A stretch of DNA of 30,916 nt from an uncultured Eubacteriales bacterium (GCA_934445015.1 CAKSDJ010000015.1:1-30916); one strand, 5' to 3'; positions 14,510 to 24,091 are shown, counted from the first letter of the stretch. Numbers and translations: made by a program. Notes: a model not told the origin generated them from the letters alone.

Positions 14510-16120
14510 TTATTCATTATTTGACTGCAGCATGATTCCGTCGACAATTTGTGCAAAAACCGATGCTGTACTTACCGTAACTTTACTGTCGCTCATTATT
14601 ACTGCAACATATTTAGGCTCTTCTGCCGGAAAAAAGCCGCAAAACCAACTGTTTGTTATCTCCTCTCCGTTATCGTAATGTCTTCCTGTTTGGGCAGTGG
14701 CGGTTTTGCCTGCAGCAGTGCAGCTTGTCGGCGCTGCATCTGAACCGGTGCCTTCGGTTATAACGGTTTTAAGATATTGCCGCAAAGTTGAAGCAGTCTC
14801 TGCGCTCATAACACGGGTAGGATTGCCGGTATCATATATTTTTTCTTTGCCGTCATTTATTGTTTTTTCAATAACCGAAGGTAAATAATAACTGCCGTCA
14901 CCGGCTATTGCCGAATATAAAGTAAGCATAGAAATCGGGCTTAAAAGCAATTCGCCCTGACCTATGCCCAAATTAGCAGTTGCCGCGTCATTCAACATAA
15001 TATTGTATTTAGGTACACTGCCCTCCGCCGTATATATATTATCGGCGATTTTGATTTTTGAGCCAAAATTAAGAGCAGATGCCGTTTTGCAGATTTTTTG
15101 ACTGCCGAGTGTTATAGAAGTATTATAAAAAAAGCAGTTGCATGATTGCGCCAAAGCAGTGCATAAATTCATATTACCGTGACCGGATAGGTTATGGCAC
15201 CTGAAAACTCTGTCAATAATTTTTAAACTGCCCTCACAAACAAAAGTATTGTCGCCATACCCGGACTCAATTGCCGCAGCAGCAACACACGGTTTAAAAA
15301 CCGAACCCACACTGTAAGCATAAAGGGCACGGTTGAGATACGGTGAATTTTTACTGTCAATACTTGCGGATAAATCATTTATGTCAAATGCAGGTGCACT
15401 TGCACAAGCTCTGATTTTTCCGGTACCGACCTCTGCAACTATTGCACATCCGCTGTTAAGCGAACCAAGTGCCGATTCGGTAATTGTCTGAATGTTGATG
15501 TCAAGTGTAGTAACAACACCTTGATTTATAACCGATAAATTATTTTCAAAATAAGGCTCTACGCCCTTTAAAACGTTGCCCCTGCCGTCTGTTGTAAAAA
15601 CAGCCGACGCCGTTTCATCGCTGTAAAGCAAATCGTCATACGCAAGTTCAATGCCCGAAACGCCGTGACCGCTTGTATCGGTATATCCTATAATATGACA
15701 CGCATAAAGGTATTCTGGGTTATGTCGATAAACACGTGCCGATACAACACCTTCACCGTCAACAATATCATTAACCTTACATATTGCAGGTTTATTGTTT
15801 TTCAGTGTTTCGGTAACATCTTCAAGCTGTTCATCGTCTATCATTGATGAAACGGTCGTAATGCCCTTTGGAGTAGGCAACACCGCCGCTATATTTTCGT
15901 TATAAGTATTTGTAAACGGCACCATATTGCAGTCGTATATGCTGCCGCGCAGTTTTGCAATCGGTATACGGTATAATGACTGCTCATTCTGTAATACACC
16001 GTAATTACCCGTAGCAACAACTGCAACGCGCAATACGCTTGAAAGCATTAAGGCCATTAAAACGGCGAAGCATAAAACCGAACGGCTCGCAAATTTTTCT
16101 TTTGATAATAAGTTCTGCAA
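14510..16120 (-). CDS. Short class B penicillin-binding protein (peptidoglycan transpeptidase)
   Basis: A membrane-anchored D,D-transpeptidase of the FtsI/PBP2/SpoVD class. Counted from the longest possible start (TTG at 16150): one N-terminal transmembrane helix (about 27-47), a linker and dimerisation-type region with LRGSIYDCN (67-75), then the transpeptidase domain with SVFK (283-286, nucleophile serine), SCN (336-338) and KTATAQTG (482-489). The usual third motif is KTG; here the glycine is alanine. At about 540 residues it is shorter than typical SpoVD or PBP2B (around 650-700) and has no PASTA domains. A TTG at 16120 preceded by GGTGAT five bases away is the preferred start; GTG at 16129 and TTG at 16150 are alternatives. 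No strong promoter is seen; the upstream terminator at 16171-16188 isolates it from the glycosidase gene. Confidence 0.87.
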   Translation of the reverse strand: MQNLLSKEKFASRSVLCFAVLMALMLSSVLRVAVVATGNYGVLQNEQSLYRIPIAKLRGSIYDCNMVPFTNTYNENIAAVLPTPKGITTVSSMIDDEQLEDVTETLKNNKPAICKVNDIVDGEGVVSARVYRHNPEYLYACHIIGYTDTSGHGVSGIELAYDDLLYSDETASAVFTTDGRGNVLKGVEPYFENNLSVINQGVVTTLDINIQTITESALGSLNSGCAIVAEVGTGKIRACASAPAFDINDLSASIDSKNSPYLNRALYAYSVGSVFKPCVAAAAIESGYGDNTFVCEGSLKIIDRVFRCHNLSGHGNMNLCTALAQSCNCFFYNTSITLGSQKICKTASALNFGSKIKIADNIYTAEGSVPKYNIMLNDAATANLGIGQGELLLSPISMLTLYSAIAGDGSYYLPSVIEKTINDGKEKIYDTGNPTRVMSAETASTLRQYLKTVITEGTGSDAAPTSCTAAGKTATAQTGRHYDNGEEITNSWFCGFFPAEEPKYVAVIMSDSKVTVSTASVFAQIVDGIMLQSNNE

Positions 16121-16170
16121 AAAAATCACCAAATTTATTATTGACGGCAATAATAATTAAATGCAAAAAA

Positions 16171-16188
16171 GAGACCGCAAGCGGTCTC
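16171..16188 (-). terminator. Intrinsic terminator after the GH16 gene
   Basis: Stem GAGACCGC / GCGGTCTC flanked by a run of six A (16165-16170) and six T (16189-16194), so it ends in a U-tract on either strand. It lies 29 bases beyond the GH16 stop codon (16217-16219) and separates that operon from the penicillin-binding protein gene. Confidence 0.92.
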
Positions 16189-16216
16189 TTTTTTCAGTAA
16201 AATTTTTAAATAGATA

Positions 16217-17989
16217 TCAGTCCTGACCTGCAGGATAAACAATACCCATTGATGAGTCGCTCAAATCCTGATAAACACGAACATAATCAACATACAGACT
16301 GTGCGGAAGCACATCGCTGTTAACCTGTTTTGTTGCGGGTTGATCAGAACCGTCAGGTGTATAGATCATCATATCTACAATAAGATAATGCCAAAGGTTA
16401 TATCCTATACCGTTGTTATTGCGGCTTACATCTTCTCCGTCTCTGTAATCATAGTTCGGGTCAAGATCAAGGTCAAGGTAGCACTTGCCGTCAAAATAGA
16501 ACCATATATGATTTGAAGTGTAAAGATAACTGTAAATATGATAATCGTTATTTATGGTTGCAAGGTCATCGGCATCAAAATATTTGGTCCAATTATAATT
16601 TTTATCGCTTGCGGCTAAATACGCAATTGTATACATACTGGCGCTTGCGTTATATTCAGGACGTTTAAGTTTGTTATAAATGTCGATTGCACCGCTGCCG
16701 TCTTTAAAATCGAGGTATACGGGATAACGCTCTTTAAGGCTTGCTTTTGACTGACCCTCGGTTTTAATTGCCCATGCCAATTCATCATCAGTAATTGTCT
16801 GCGCTTTACCGATATTTTTGTACCATTTATGTATCGTGGTTGTCAAATGGTCTGTATCCGAGAATGACTCGAACAAGTCAATTTCAACATCCCAGACGCG
16901 ATTTTTATATACACCGTAACCGTCATTTGTATTATAGTTTGGTGTACGCTGCAAAATACTGCCGCCTGCATCCGATGACATTGTCCAAAGTGCCGGGAAC
17001 GCACCCTGTGCATAAGGTAAGCGCGCGCGGAACTCTACGTAACCGTTTCTGAACAAAAATGCCTGTGACGTATCTGTCTGACCGCTCATAGCATACCCGA
17101 CATTCGGATTGGATTCGGAATAATAACGGTCTGCCGTAAGTCTCAATCTGCCGTTTTCAATATTTTGAAACTTAGGATCATCCAAAACACTTACCAGGTC
17201 AACACGTTCTTTATGAGTTGTTAGACGCCACTTATTATCATCAGTAAACATATAACCGTCAAACTCATCACCCCACACATAAGTAAGGTTTCTGCCTTCA
17301 ACATTTACGCTTGTTTTAAAGTCATCCTGCCTGCCGTTTAGCACAGCGGTTTTTCCTAACTTTATTTTAACGGTCTGGTACCAGTCAACCGCCTTTTCGG
17401 TCATTGTCGAATTTTTGCCTTCAAATATCAGTTTGCTGCCGCTCACCTTTACGGCAAACTCATTTTCTGCAAGACTTGTTGAGTAGAACGCCGTATCGCC
17501 TATAAGAATTTGCTTTTCGGTGTTTGCAGCAGACTCATTATCTGCCAATACAGTGAGGTTAAGATTGTAATTGTTTTTAATATACGTTGCCAGATTTATC
17601 GCATTAGGGCGGTTAAACAGGTCTGAATGTGAATAAACAATAACATAATCTGCGGTAAAATTGAAATCAACATAATCGTAATCAAATTCGGGCTCAAATT
17701 TTTCTACATATTTTGCCTCTTTTACATCAGGCAAGGGACGTACCGGCAATGTTTTTTTGCCGGTTCCCACATCGTTATCGTCATCTTCGTCATCGTAGTC
17801 TTCATCGTCAAAGTCAACGATTGAATCATTGCCATCTGTCTGATCGTCATTTCTGACTATGATCTTCTTTTTAACAATAACTTTTTTCTTCTTTTTCTTA
17901 TTAGCTTTTTCAGAGCAGCCCACGGTGGTTAAAACCATAAGCACGGCAATCAAAAAACAGATAATTCTTTTTAAAGAAATGTTTTTCAT
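16217..17989 (-). CDS. GH16-family glycoside hydrolase lipoprotein
   Basis: A 590-residue secreted, lipid-anchored glycosidase. The signal peptide ends at C25 (TTVGC, a slightly non-canonical lipobox). Next come a lysine/valine block (31-46), an acidic Asp/Glu block (47-75), an alpha/beta domain (about 110-225, ending in ILIGDT, similar in style to the N-terminal helper domains of GH20/GH67 enzymes), and the catalytic domain (about 236-580). The domain opens with VWGDEFDG and carries EIDLFE at 369-374, the GH16 motif with nucleophile E369, D371 and acid/base E374. It ends in the typical YVDYVRVYQ strand. GH16 enzymes cleave beta-1,3, beta-1,4 or mixed-linked glucans and galactans; laminarin-like beta-glucan is a reasonable guess. 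It starts 20 bases after the giant surface protein gene and shares its transcript. Confidence 0.88.
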   Translation of the reverse strand: MKNISLKRIICFLIAVLMVLTTVGCSEKANKKKKKKVIVKKKIIVRNDDQTDGNDSIVDFDDEDYDDEDDDNDVGTGKKTLPVRPLPDVKEAKYVEKFEPEFDYDYVDFNFTADYVIVYSHSDLFNRPNAINLATYIKNNYNLNLTVLADNESAANTEKQILIGDTAFYSTSLAENEFAVKVSGSKLIFEGKNSTMTEKAVDWYQTVKIKLGKTAVLNGRQDDFKTSVNVEGRNLTYVWGDEFDGYMFTDDNKWRLTTHKERVDLVSVLDDPKFQNIENGRLRLTADRYYSESNPNVGYAMSGQTDTSQAFLFRNGYVEFRARLPYAQGAFPALWTMSSDAGGSILQRTPNYNTNDGYGVYKNRVWDVEIDLFESFSDTDHLTTTIHKWYKNIGKAQTITDDELAWAIKTEGQSKASLKERYPVYLDFKDGSGAIDIYNKLKRPEYNASASMYTIAYLAASDKNYNWTKYFDADDLATINNDYHIYSYLYTSNHIWFYFDGKCYLDLDLDPNYDYRDGEDVSRNNNGIGYNLWHYLIVDMMIYTPDGSDQPATKQVNSDVLPHSLYVDYVRVYQDLSDSSMGIVYPAGQD

Positions 17990-18009
17990 ATAACCTTATC
18001 CTTTCTGTA

Positions 18010-21000
18010 TTAGTTATCGATTACTTCAATAAGATTTTTTCTTGAAATAACAGCAAATATTGCGCAAACCATTATTGCGGATACAAGTGCCGCAACGGTA
18101 ACGGTGTTATCGCCTGTATTAGGTGATAATCCGTTGTTATTGCCGCCGTTGTTTATAAAGCTTGAATTGCTGCTTACAGAACCGCTTATAGGAATAATCA
18201 TAACATCATCAAAGTAAAGGCTCGGACTGCCTGTCGCTCTGAGAGATACCCACTTTGTTTTAGCAGTGAACGAGTATGAATACTGTACCCATTCGCCGAC
18301 TTTAAGTCCCGTTATTACAGCCATAGGCTCGGATGATACCTCGCTGTCTAAATACTCTGGCTTAGAGTTGTGAACCAATGAAAGCAGTGTGTCCGGATTG
18401 TTAGCCTTATCGGTATTTACCCAGAATGTCATTGTATATGACTTACCCTCGGTCAACATATCTTCATAATTAAGTAATACGTCGGAACTCTCTGTAGAAG
18501 TATCTAAAAGACGCATTGACTTACCGCCCTTGCGTACATACGCATTCTGGTAACCGTGTTTTGCACCGGGTCTATTCAGTTCCCAACGAGTTCCATCATA
18601 ATCCCATTGAGTATTTGTATAATTTTCAAATCCCTGAATTATGCCCAGCGGCTCCCACTCTGCATAAAGTACCAGATCACGCGGCGGTTGATAATCATAC
18701 GGATAAAGATATGAAAGATCTGAGAATGTATGCCAACCCTTGAATGTATAACCCTCACGCTTAGGCGTAGGCAACGTAATTTTTGAGTACATAGATGCTA
18801 CAATGTCATCAACTGATACTTCCGAAGTACCTGTTGAAAAACTGAGTCTTGTGCTCGGTGCGGGAAATCCTTTAAGTGAGAACTTTTCAAGTTCTTCATC
18901 GGTTCTGTGCTTGCCGAATATAGTAAGCACAGGTGTACCGCCGTCAACGGCACGCCACAAACCACCGTCGCCCTTTGTTTCCTCCCAATCAAGTCCTGGC
19001 ATGTTTGTAACGGCATTCTGACCCAAGAACATTTCAGGGTTTGAAAGTTTTTCAAAATAAGTATTACTCATACGGTACAGTGAGAAGTAGTATACCTTAT
19101 ATGCAAGTGTGCACCAATAATCCAAAGTATCACGCCAGTCTGAGTTTGATGCACCGCCGGCAGGTCTGTTACATGAAAGCGGTAACGAAACACTGTGATA
19201 AATACGGCTGCCGAATCCCCAGTCGTTACCTACAAACGAACTGGTAGAATCACGATCAGAACCTTCAACCGTACCGGTGAAAGAACAGTTATCCATTGTA
19301 AATGTACCGCCGGTAGCGCCTAAAATACCGCCTGCTGTTCTGCCTTTTATGTAGCATGTGTGATCTACAAAACAGTTTTCAATTACAGGTATTCTTGCTG
19401 CGTATGCCGGGTCGGTTGTTACGGCAATTGTTTCGATTCTGCTGTGCGTAGGCATTTCAATGGCATTATCCCAGTCCGGAATTATGCCCACTATACCGCC
19501 TATGGTCTCATTTGTAAATTCAAAAGAACCTGCCAGATATGCCTCAGATAAACCAACATTTCTGATTGTACCCTTCTCCTGCAGATAGGGGAACAAACCT
19601 GCACGCCAGTACTGATCGTTAGCGGTGTGGTTAAGATATAAACCGTAAATCACATAACCGTCACCGTCGAATACAAATCCGTTACCGGTGTTTGTGCTTC
19701 TTACGTTGTACTGTGTGAACCATTCGTTACAGCCTACCTTGCTGCTCCAAAGGTTGCCATTTACATCGTTAAGATATATATCTGCACCGAGTTTATATTG
19801 CATACCGCTTTGCGGATTATATACGCACAATGCCAACTGTTCGGCTGTTTCAATAATATATGGGTCACTTGCAGTACCTCTGCCCGAAGCGTATGATGTA
19901 GCAATCGCACCCGACCAAACTTCACCTTTAACGCCTTCAGAAGAAGCCTCATTACCGGTAGGAGCCGGATATGCGTCTGCAACAACAGCCCACGATGTCG
20001 GGAAATTAAGACCCGCCATATTTGTTGAAGCAGCGTCGCCCTTCATTTCATCATTTGCCAAAACGGTTACGCCTTCTAATGAAGCACCGTTTGTATCTGT
20101 ATAAACATTTTCAGCTTTTATATAATTTGTATCGCCAAACGGATATGCACCTACAGATACGCAGCGTTTAACGTTTGCCTGACCTTCAACGCTTACAAAC
20201 AAGCCCGAAGTTTCAGAAATACAATCGTTAATATTTACGCCGCTGTAACCTATCTTGCCGATAATACCGCCGACATTTGCGCCACCCTTGAACTCTACCG
20301 AGTTTTTAACGATAACAGCGCTTAACTTAATAATCTTAGGTGAATTATCGTCTACACGACCCGATACGGCACCGAATGTATATTTGCTGCCGCCGTTAAA
20401 TTCTGAGTCTTTTATTGTAATATTTTTAACCGCAGCATTTGCGCCAAGCACCGGTATTAAACCGCCGTACTCACCTGCCTGCTTGCCTGTGTAATAAATA
20501 CCGCTTACAGAATGACCCTTGCCGTCAAGCGTTCCTTCAAACGCAGGCATATCATTAGAAGTAAACCATTGTCTTGCGCTATTTGTCCAATCGGATTTAG
20601 ATGTGTCGTTAATAACGATATCCGCACCGAGTGCAAAACACTCACCCGCTTTTGCTGATGTCATCATAAGTGCAAGTTCTTCTGCAGTATTTATCATATA
20701 CGGACTTGAAGAAGAACCGTCACCGCCCGAATACGTCAACGCAACGTCACCGGTCCACGCAGAACCTGCCGAATACTCACGTATGTTGTATATCTTAGGT
20801 GTTGCATAACCATTTACACTAACTGTCCACTTATCCCAATCAAGTGCCGATAATTTGCTCTTTGCCGCAGAACCCTGAACATCGGATGCCTCAACCTTTA
20901 TAAGAGTACCGGCATCATGTTTTCTTTCATAGTTGATGTTTTTATCTGTTCCGTTTTCAAAAACGTTAAACTTTTGTGTAACGCTTCCGTCACTGTTAAC

Positions 21001-22236
21001 AACAGTTTCAGTAACATTTTCAACTTTTACAGCACCGTCACTTTTGTAGCCGGTGTTTGTAATGGTCATATCCAACGTATTTGTATAAACTGTTGCATAT
21101 GTGCTGTTATAAAAAGCATTATAACCATGCCACAATGAATACGGCGCGCTATCAAGAACAATACAGTTAGTTACAACTGCACCCTGTTTGTTTGAGCTGT
21201 TACCGAACAAGCCGTATTTAAAGTTATATTCATTGTTATGTGCAGCAACGGTTTTTGAGTGTTTAACATCATTGCCGTAAATCAAACTGTCATATAAATT
21301 TATTGTTCCGTTTTGCCAGTTGGTATCTACGCCCGAGTATACAAAGCCTACAATGACACCGCCGTAAACATCACAGTCATTTTTACGGGTACAAACCGCA
21401 ACGTTGTTATAAATTGCACAGTTGCGTACAACAAGCCCTGCCGCAGTCGAGTTGTTACCTATAAGAACACCTACACGATCGCCGTTGAAATAGCAGTTTT
21501 TAACCGTAAGGTTTCGGATATCAGCACCTCCTACTTTGGGGAACAGACCGCTGTTTATACCTGTATATCCCTTTAAGCCGTATACGGTTACACCGTTACC
21601 GTTAAATGTACCCTTAAATACAGGCGCTTTGGCATCACCCAGCGAATGTTCCCAACGCAGACCTGATTTAACCGGTGCGTCGGCAAGCGCATTTTCAACC
21701 TGCTCGGCAGTCATATCGCCGCTGAAATCAACAGTTGACTCTGTATTATTCATATTGAAAGCTTTGATATTGTCAGCAACTTTAAATGCAACACCGGCAG
21801 TATCAAGGTAGCCGTTTGCATCAATAGTAAACCTGCTTATATCAAGCGACGTAGCAATATTGCTGTCATAAACAAGGTTGTTAATGGCAACAGCGGCAAA
21901 CTGGTTTGCCGTTTCAATAATAAACGGATTTGCAGCCGTGCCGTTACCTTTTGCGGTAAGCCAGAATGTTGTATCAAAGGCAGTAAAATCGCTTACAACC
22001 GTTTTGTTCATAGAACTTGCATCGGTGTATGTGATGCCGCCATCTTTAAAAACAACGTCTGCATCATAAGTGCCGTTCAGCGGATATGTAACTGTTGTTT
22101 CCTGCTCTGCTTCACCGTCTTCTGCCGAAGCGACAAAAGAAATACCGGTGAATATTGACAATATTGATACTGCCAATACCGCAAATACGGATACATACGC
22201 TATCAGTGTTTTTCCGCCGGTGTAAAACTTTTTCAT
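18010..22236 (-). CDS. Giant wall-anchored surface protein with three GLUG-type modules, InlB-type repeat and CBM-like domain
   Basis: A 1,408-residue secreted protein. A signal peptide ends near residue 37 (VASA). Three large homologous modules begin near residues 95, 497 and 782, each opening with a G-x-G-(T/S)-x-x-x-P-(F/Y)-x-I-x-T-A-x-(Q/E)-x-A motif (for example GTASDPYIIETAEQLAL). Each continues with F-x-G-x-x-(N/D)-G-x-G-x-x-(V/I)-x-G-(L/I) and beta-helix repeats (GLFP, GGIVG, NCYF) typical of GLUG-bearing adhesins. An InlB/Listeria-Bacteroides repeat (GYTFKGWHTFSDL, LYAEWEP) covers about 1150-1198 and a jelly-roll carbohydrate-binding-like domain about 1200-1350. The end has LSPNTGDN, a hydrophobic helix and a short SRKN tail, a sortase-type anchor with SPNTG in place of LPxTG. 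It likely binds polysaccharide at the cell surface. It has its own promoter and is co-transcribed with the GH16 gene. Confidence 0.85.
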   Translation of the reverse strand: MKKFYTGGKTLIAYVSVFAVLAVSILSIFTGISFVASAEDGEAEQETTVTYPLNGTYDADVVFKDGGITYTDASSMNKTVVSDFTAFDTTFWLTAKGNGTAANPFIIETANQFAAVAINNLVYDSNIATSLDISRFTIDANGYLDTAGVAFKVADNIKAFNMNNTESTVDFSGDMTAEQVENALADAPVKSGLRWEHSLGDAKAPVFKGTFNGNGVTVYGLKGYTGINSGLFPKVGGADIRNLTVKNCYFNGDRVGVLIGNNSTAAGLVVRNCAIYNNVAVCTRKNDCDVYGGVIVGFVYSGVDTNWQNGTINLYDSLIYGNDVKHSKTVAAHNNEYNFKYGLFGNSSNKQGAVVTNCIVLDSAPYSLWHGYNAFYNSTYATVYTNTLDMTITNTGYKSDGAVKVENVTETVVNSDGSVTQKFNVFENGTDKNINYERKHDAGTLIKVEASDVQGSAAKSKLSALDWDKWTVSVNGYATPKIYNIREYSAGSAWTGDVALTYSGGDGSSSSPYMINTAEELALMMTSAKAGECFALGADIVINDTSKSDWTNSARQWFTSNDMPAFEGTLDGKGHSVSGIYYTGKQAGEYGGLIPVLGANAAVKNITIKDSEFNGGSKYTFGAVSGRVDDNSPKIIKLSAVIVKNSVEFKGGANVGGIIGKIGYSGVNINDCISETSGLFVSVEGQANVKRCVSVGAYPFGDTNYIKAENVYTDTNGASLEGVTVLANDEMKGDAASTNMAGLNFPTSWAVVADAYPAPTGNEASSEGVKGEVWSGAIATSYASGRGTASDPYIIETAEQLALCVYNPQSGMQYKLGADIYLNDVNGNLWSSKVGCNEWFTQYNVRSTNTGNGFVFDGDGYVIYGLYLNHTANDQYWRAGLFPYLQEKGTIRNVGLSEAYLAGSFEFTNETIGGIVGIIPDWDNAIEMPTHSRIETIAVTTDPAYAARIPVIENCFVDHTCYIKGRTAGGILGATGGTFTMDNCSFTGTVEGSDRDSTSSFVGNDWGFGSRIYHSVSLPLSCNRPAGGASNSDWRDTLDYWCTLAYKVYYFSLYRMSNTYFEKLSNPEMFLGQNAVTNMPGLDWEETKGDGGLWRAVDGGTPVLTIFGKHRTDEELEKFSLKGFPAPSTRLSFSTGTSEVSVDDIVASMYSKITLPTPKREGYTFKGWHTFSDLSYLYPYDYQPPRDLVLYAEWEPLGIIQGFENYTNTQWDYDGTRWELNRPGAKHGYQNAYVRKGGKSMRLLDTSTESSDVLLNYEDMLTEGKSYTMTFWVNTDKANNPDTLLSLVHNSKPEYLDSEVSSEPMAVITGLKVGEWVQYSYSFTAKTKWVSLRATGSPSLYFDDVMIIPISGSVSSNSSFINNGGNNNGLSPNTGDNTVTVAALVSAIMVCAIFAVISRKNLIEVIDN

Positions 22237-22344
22237 CGGATAACCAACCTTTCACTAATGGAGATAAAATAAAGTTTTCTTTGCATTATTGATGTGAATT
22301 TTATACAAAAAAGCACAAAAACACAACATAATTTTACAATAGAT

Positions 22345-22373
22345 ATAATAACAAATTTTCTTAAATAAGTCAA
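22345..22373 (-). promoter_or_regulatory. Promoter for the surface protein-GH16 operon
   Basis: Minus strand: TTGACT (22373-22368), 17-base spacer, TATTAT (22350-22345). The predicted start near 22338 leaves a leader of about 100 bases that is AT-rich. AAAGG lies about 11 bases before the ATG at 22236. Confidence 0.7.
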
Positions 22374-22458
22374 TATTAAATATGCAATTTTTATAATATT
22401 TTATTATTTTTTTCTATCGATATGATAATTTGTTACAAAACAAATTATATGTGGGTAA

Positions 22459-22492
22459 AAATCGACTGCCGCAGTGTTGCGGCAGTCGATTT
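22459..22492 (-). terminator. Strong intrinsic terminator after the solute-binding protein gene
   Basis: Perfect 15-base stem (22459-22473 with 22478-22492; core ATCGACTGCCGCA) and a four-base loop. On the minus strand it is followed by TTTTT. It lies 27 bases after the stop codon. Confidence 0.93.
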
Positions 22493-22519
22493 AAAACTAA
22501 ATATTACTTGCAGCTATTA

Positions 22520-23962
22520 TCAGCGAAGACCAGTATTTTGTGACACAAACTTGTTGATGTTTGCACAAGCCCTGTCCATAGAACTTTTTATAGAAGCCAT
22601 AGCAGTACCAACCTGTGACGGGTCACCGCTCATTGCCATATTATGCTCATTCATATCAGAACCTGCGATACCGTCATTGTACGCATAGTACAGTATGCAC
22701 GGATTCCAGTTATCGTAATTAACGCTATTAACTTCAAAGAAAAATTTTTCTGCAGCATCAGAAATAAATGTTGATGATGTATCATAGTTAGAAACATCAA
22801 GATACTCACGAAGGAATATACCTGCCGCTACAGGATTGCTCGCACCGCGGATTATACCCCAACCGCGAACCATACCTGTGCAACCGTAGTCAGAACCGGC
22901 ATCCCAACGAGGCAGATAATAGAATCCGAGGTCATCGGTATTATACGCTGTGTTGTTAAAGAAACCTGTTTTCTTAAGTGCCCATGCGTGTACGGTTGTG
23001 ATACCTACTGTACCGTCAATAATACCGTCGGTTGATTTCCAACCCAAAATGCCCTCTTTCCAAGCGGTTGTGTATTTGATCATTGCTTCTTCGGTTCTCT
23101 GGTTAACGCCGTTTACAAACTTGCCGTCTTTGTAAACTATCAAACCGCCACCTGCTCCGTAAATAGCATTTTCACGGCTGTTGAAAGCGCCGCCTTGCAT
23201 ATTGCCGCCTAATGCCTTTACCTTACGGCATATATCATAGTAAGCGTCCCAAGTCCACTTGCCTGCTTTATCATACTCTTCAGGAGTATTGGCGCCTGCG
23301 CTCTTGAGCAAACGTTTTGAGTAGATAACAATATCAATCTCAGCCCATATATTACCAACCGTATCGCAGAAGTAAGGTTCGCCGCCGAAGGTTGACAACT
23401 CAAATGTGTGCTGTTTCCAGATTGATTCTTTGTAATTTAATTTTGCTGCGGTCAATGACTGCAGGTAGCCCATACAAGTTGGGAAGTCGCCGTTAATACG
23501 TGCAACGTCAGGTGATTTGCCGGCAGCGATAAGACCTGCCATCTGGTTAGCGTAGTCGCCCTGATCGGAAGCAACTATTTCAACCTTGATGCCATATTTT
23601 TGCTCAAATGCTTTTACAACAGGACCCGATTCATCAACAGCAGGGTCAATTGTAGCCGCAAATTTAACGGTTGTACCTCTATATTTGGTAGGATCAACAT
23701 TATCGTTGATAAGACCGTCTTTATTAGTAGCACCGCTACCTGAACTATTATTCTTACCGGGCTTTTTGGTGCCGCCGCTTGTGGTGCTGCCGCTTGTAGT
23801 ACCGCCGCTTGTGGTACCGTCGCCGTCCTGATACTCGATTTCGGTTATAACCTCAACCCCGCCTGATGATGTATCTTCGGCGGATTTTTTACAACCGGCA
23901 AGTGAAAACACCAAAACGGTTGCAAGCGCAAACGCGAGTAAACGCTTTGTTTTGTTAAACAT
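22520..23962 (-). CDS. ABC transporter solute-binding lipoprotein, sugar type
   Basis: A 480-residue lipoprotein that captures a carbohydrate outside the membrane for the neighbouring permeases. The signal sequence MFNKTKRLLAFALATVLVFS is followed by LAGC, with the lipid-modified cysteine at residue 23. Next is a Ser/Thr/Gly-rich low-complexity linker (about 28-78), then a type 1 extracellular binding domain (GTTVKFAATIDP, VKAFEQKYGIKVEIV, LIAAGKSPDVARINGDFP, WTWDAYYDICRKVKALGG). The frame extends upstream to 24055, but the ATG at 23962 is preceded at nine bases by AAGGAG and gives a perfect signal peptide. It is separated from the permease genes by a hairpin and has its own consensus promoter, which would allow more binding protein than permease to be made. 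The exact sugar is unknown; the nearby GH16 suggests gluco-oligosaccharides. Confidence 0.94.
   Translation of the reverse strand: MFNKTKRLLAFALATVLVFSLAGCKKSAEDTSSGGVEVITEIEYQDGDGTTSGGTTSGSTTSGGTKKPGKNNSSGSGATNKDGLINDNVDPTKYRGTTVKFAATIDPAVDESGPVVKAFEQKYGIKVEIVASDQGDYANQMAGLIAAGKSPDVARINGDFPTCMGYLQSLTAAKLNYKESIWKQHTFELSTFGGEPYFCDTVGNIWAEIDIVIYSKRLLKSAGANTPEEYDKAGKWTWDAYYDICRKVKALGGNMQGGAFNSRENAIYGAGGGLIVYKDGKFVNGVNQRTEEAMIKYTTAWKEGILGWKSTDGIIDGTVGITTVHAWALKKTGFFNNTAYNTDDLGFYYLPRWDAGSDYGCTGMVRGWGIIRGASNPVAAGIFLREYLDVSNYDTSSTFISDAAEKFFFEVNSVNYDNWNPCILYYAYNDGIAGSDMNEHNMAMSGDPSQVGTAMASIKSSMDRACANINKFVSQNTGLR
23771..23815. repeat. Three tandem 15-base repeats in the linker of the binding protein
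   Basis: Units at 23771-23785, 23786-23800 and 23801-23815, all variants of GCCGCCGCTTGTGGT. On the coding strand they encode TTSGG, TTSGS and TTSGG. This is an expandable linker that spaces the binding domain from the lipid anchor; copy number may vary between strains. Confidence 0.85.
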
Positions 23963-24062
23963 TTTACAATACTCCTTTTTGAATAAGATTGGTTTGTAAA
24001 CCTTAGGTACAAAATATGCCTGCTCCATATAACATAAACCAAACATATTCGGCACTTAATAA

Positions 24063-24091
24063 ATTATATATGCAATTTACGATTTTGTCAA
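24063..24091 (-). promoter_or_regulatory. Consensus promoter for the solute-binding protein gene
   Basis: Minus strand: TTGACA (24091-24086), 17-base spacer, TATAAT (24068-24063), a perfect consensus match. The predicted start near 24056 gives a leader of about 94 bases. Confidence 0.85.

Noticed and set aside
23771..23815. Tandem repeats as a CRISPR or regulatory array
   Set aside because: The units are in frame inside the binding-protein gene and encode a Thr/Ser/Gly linker.
23963..24055. N-terminal extension of the binding protein from the upstream frame
   Set aside because: A correctly spaced AAGGAG and a textbook lipoprotein signal start at 23962; the extension lies in the predicted leader.
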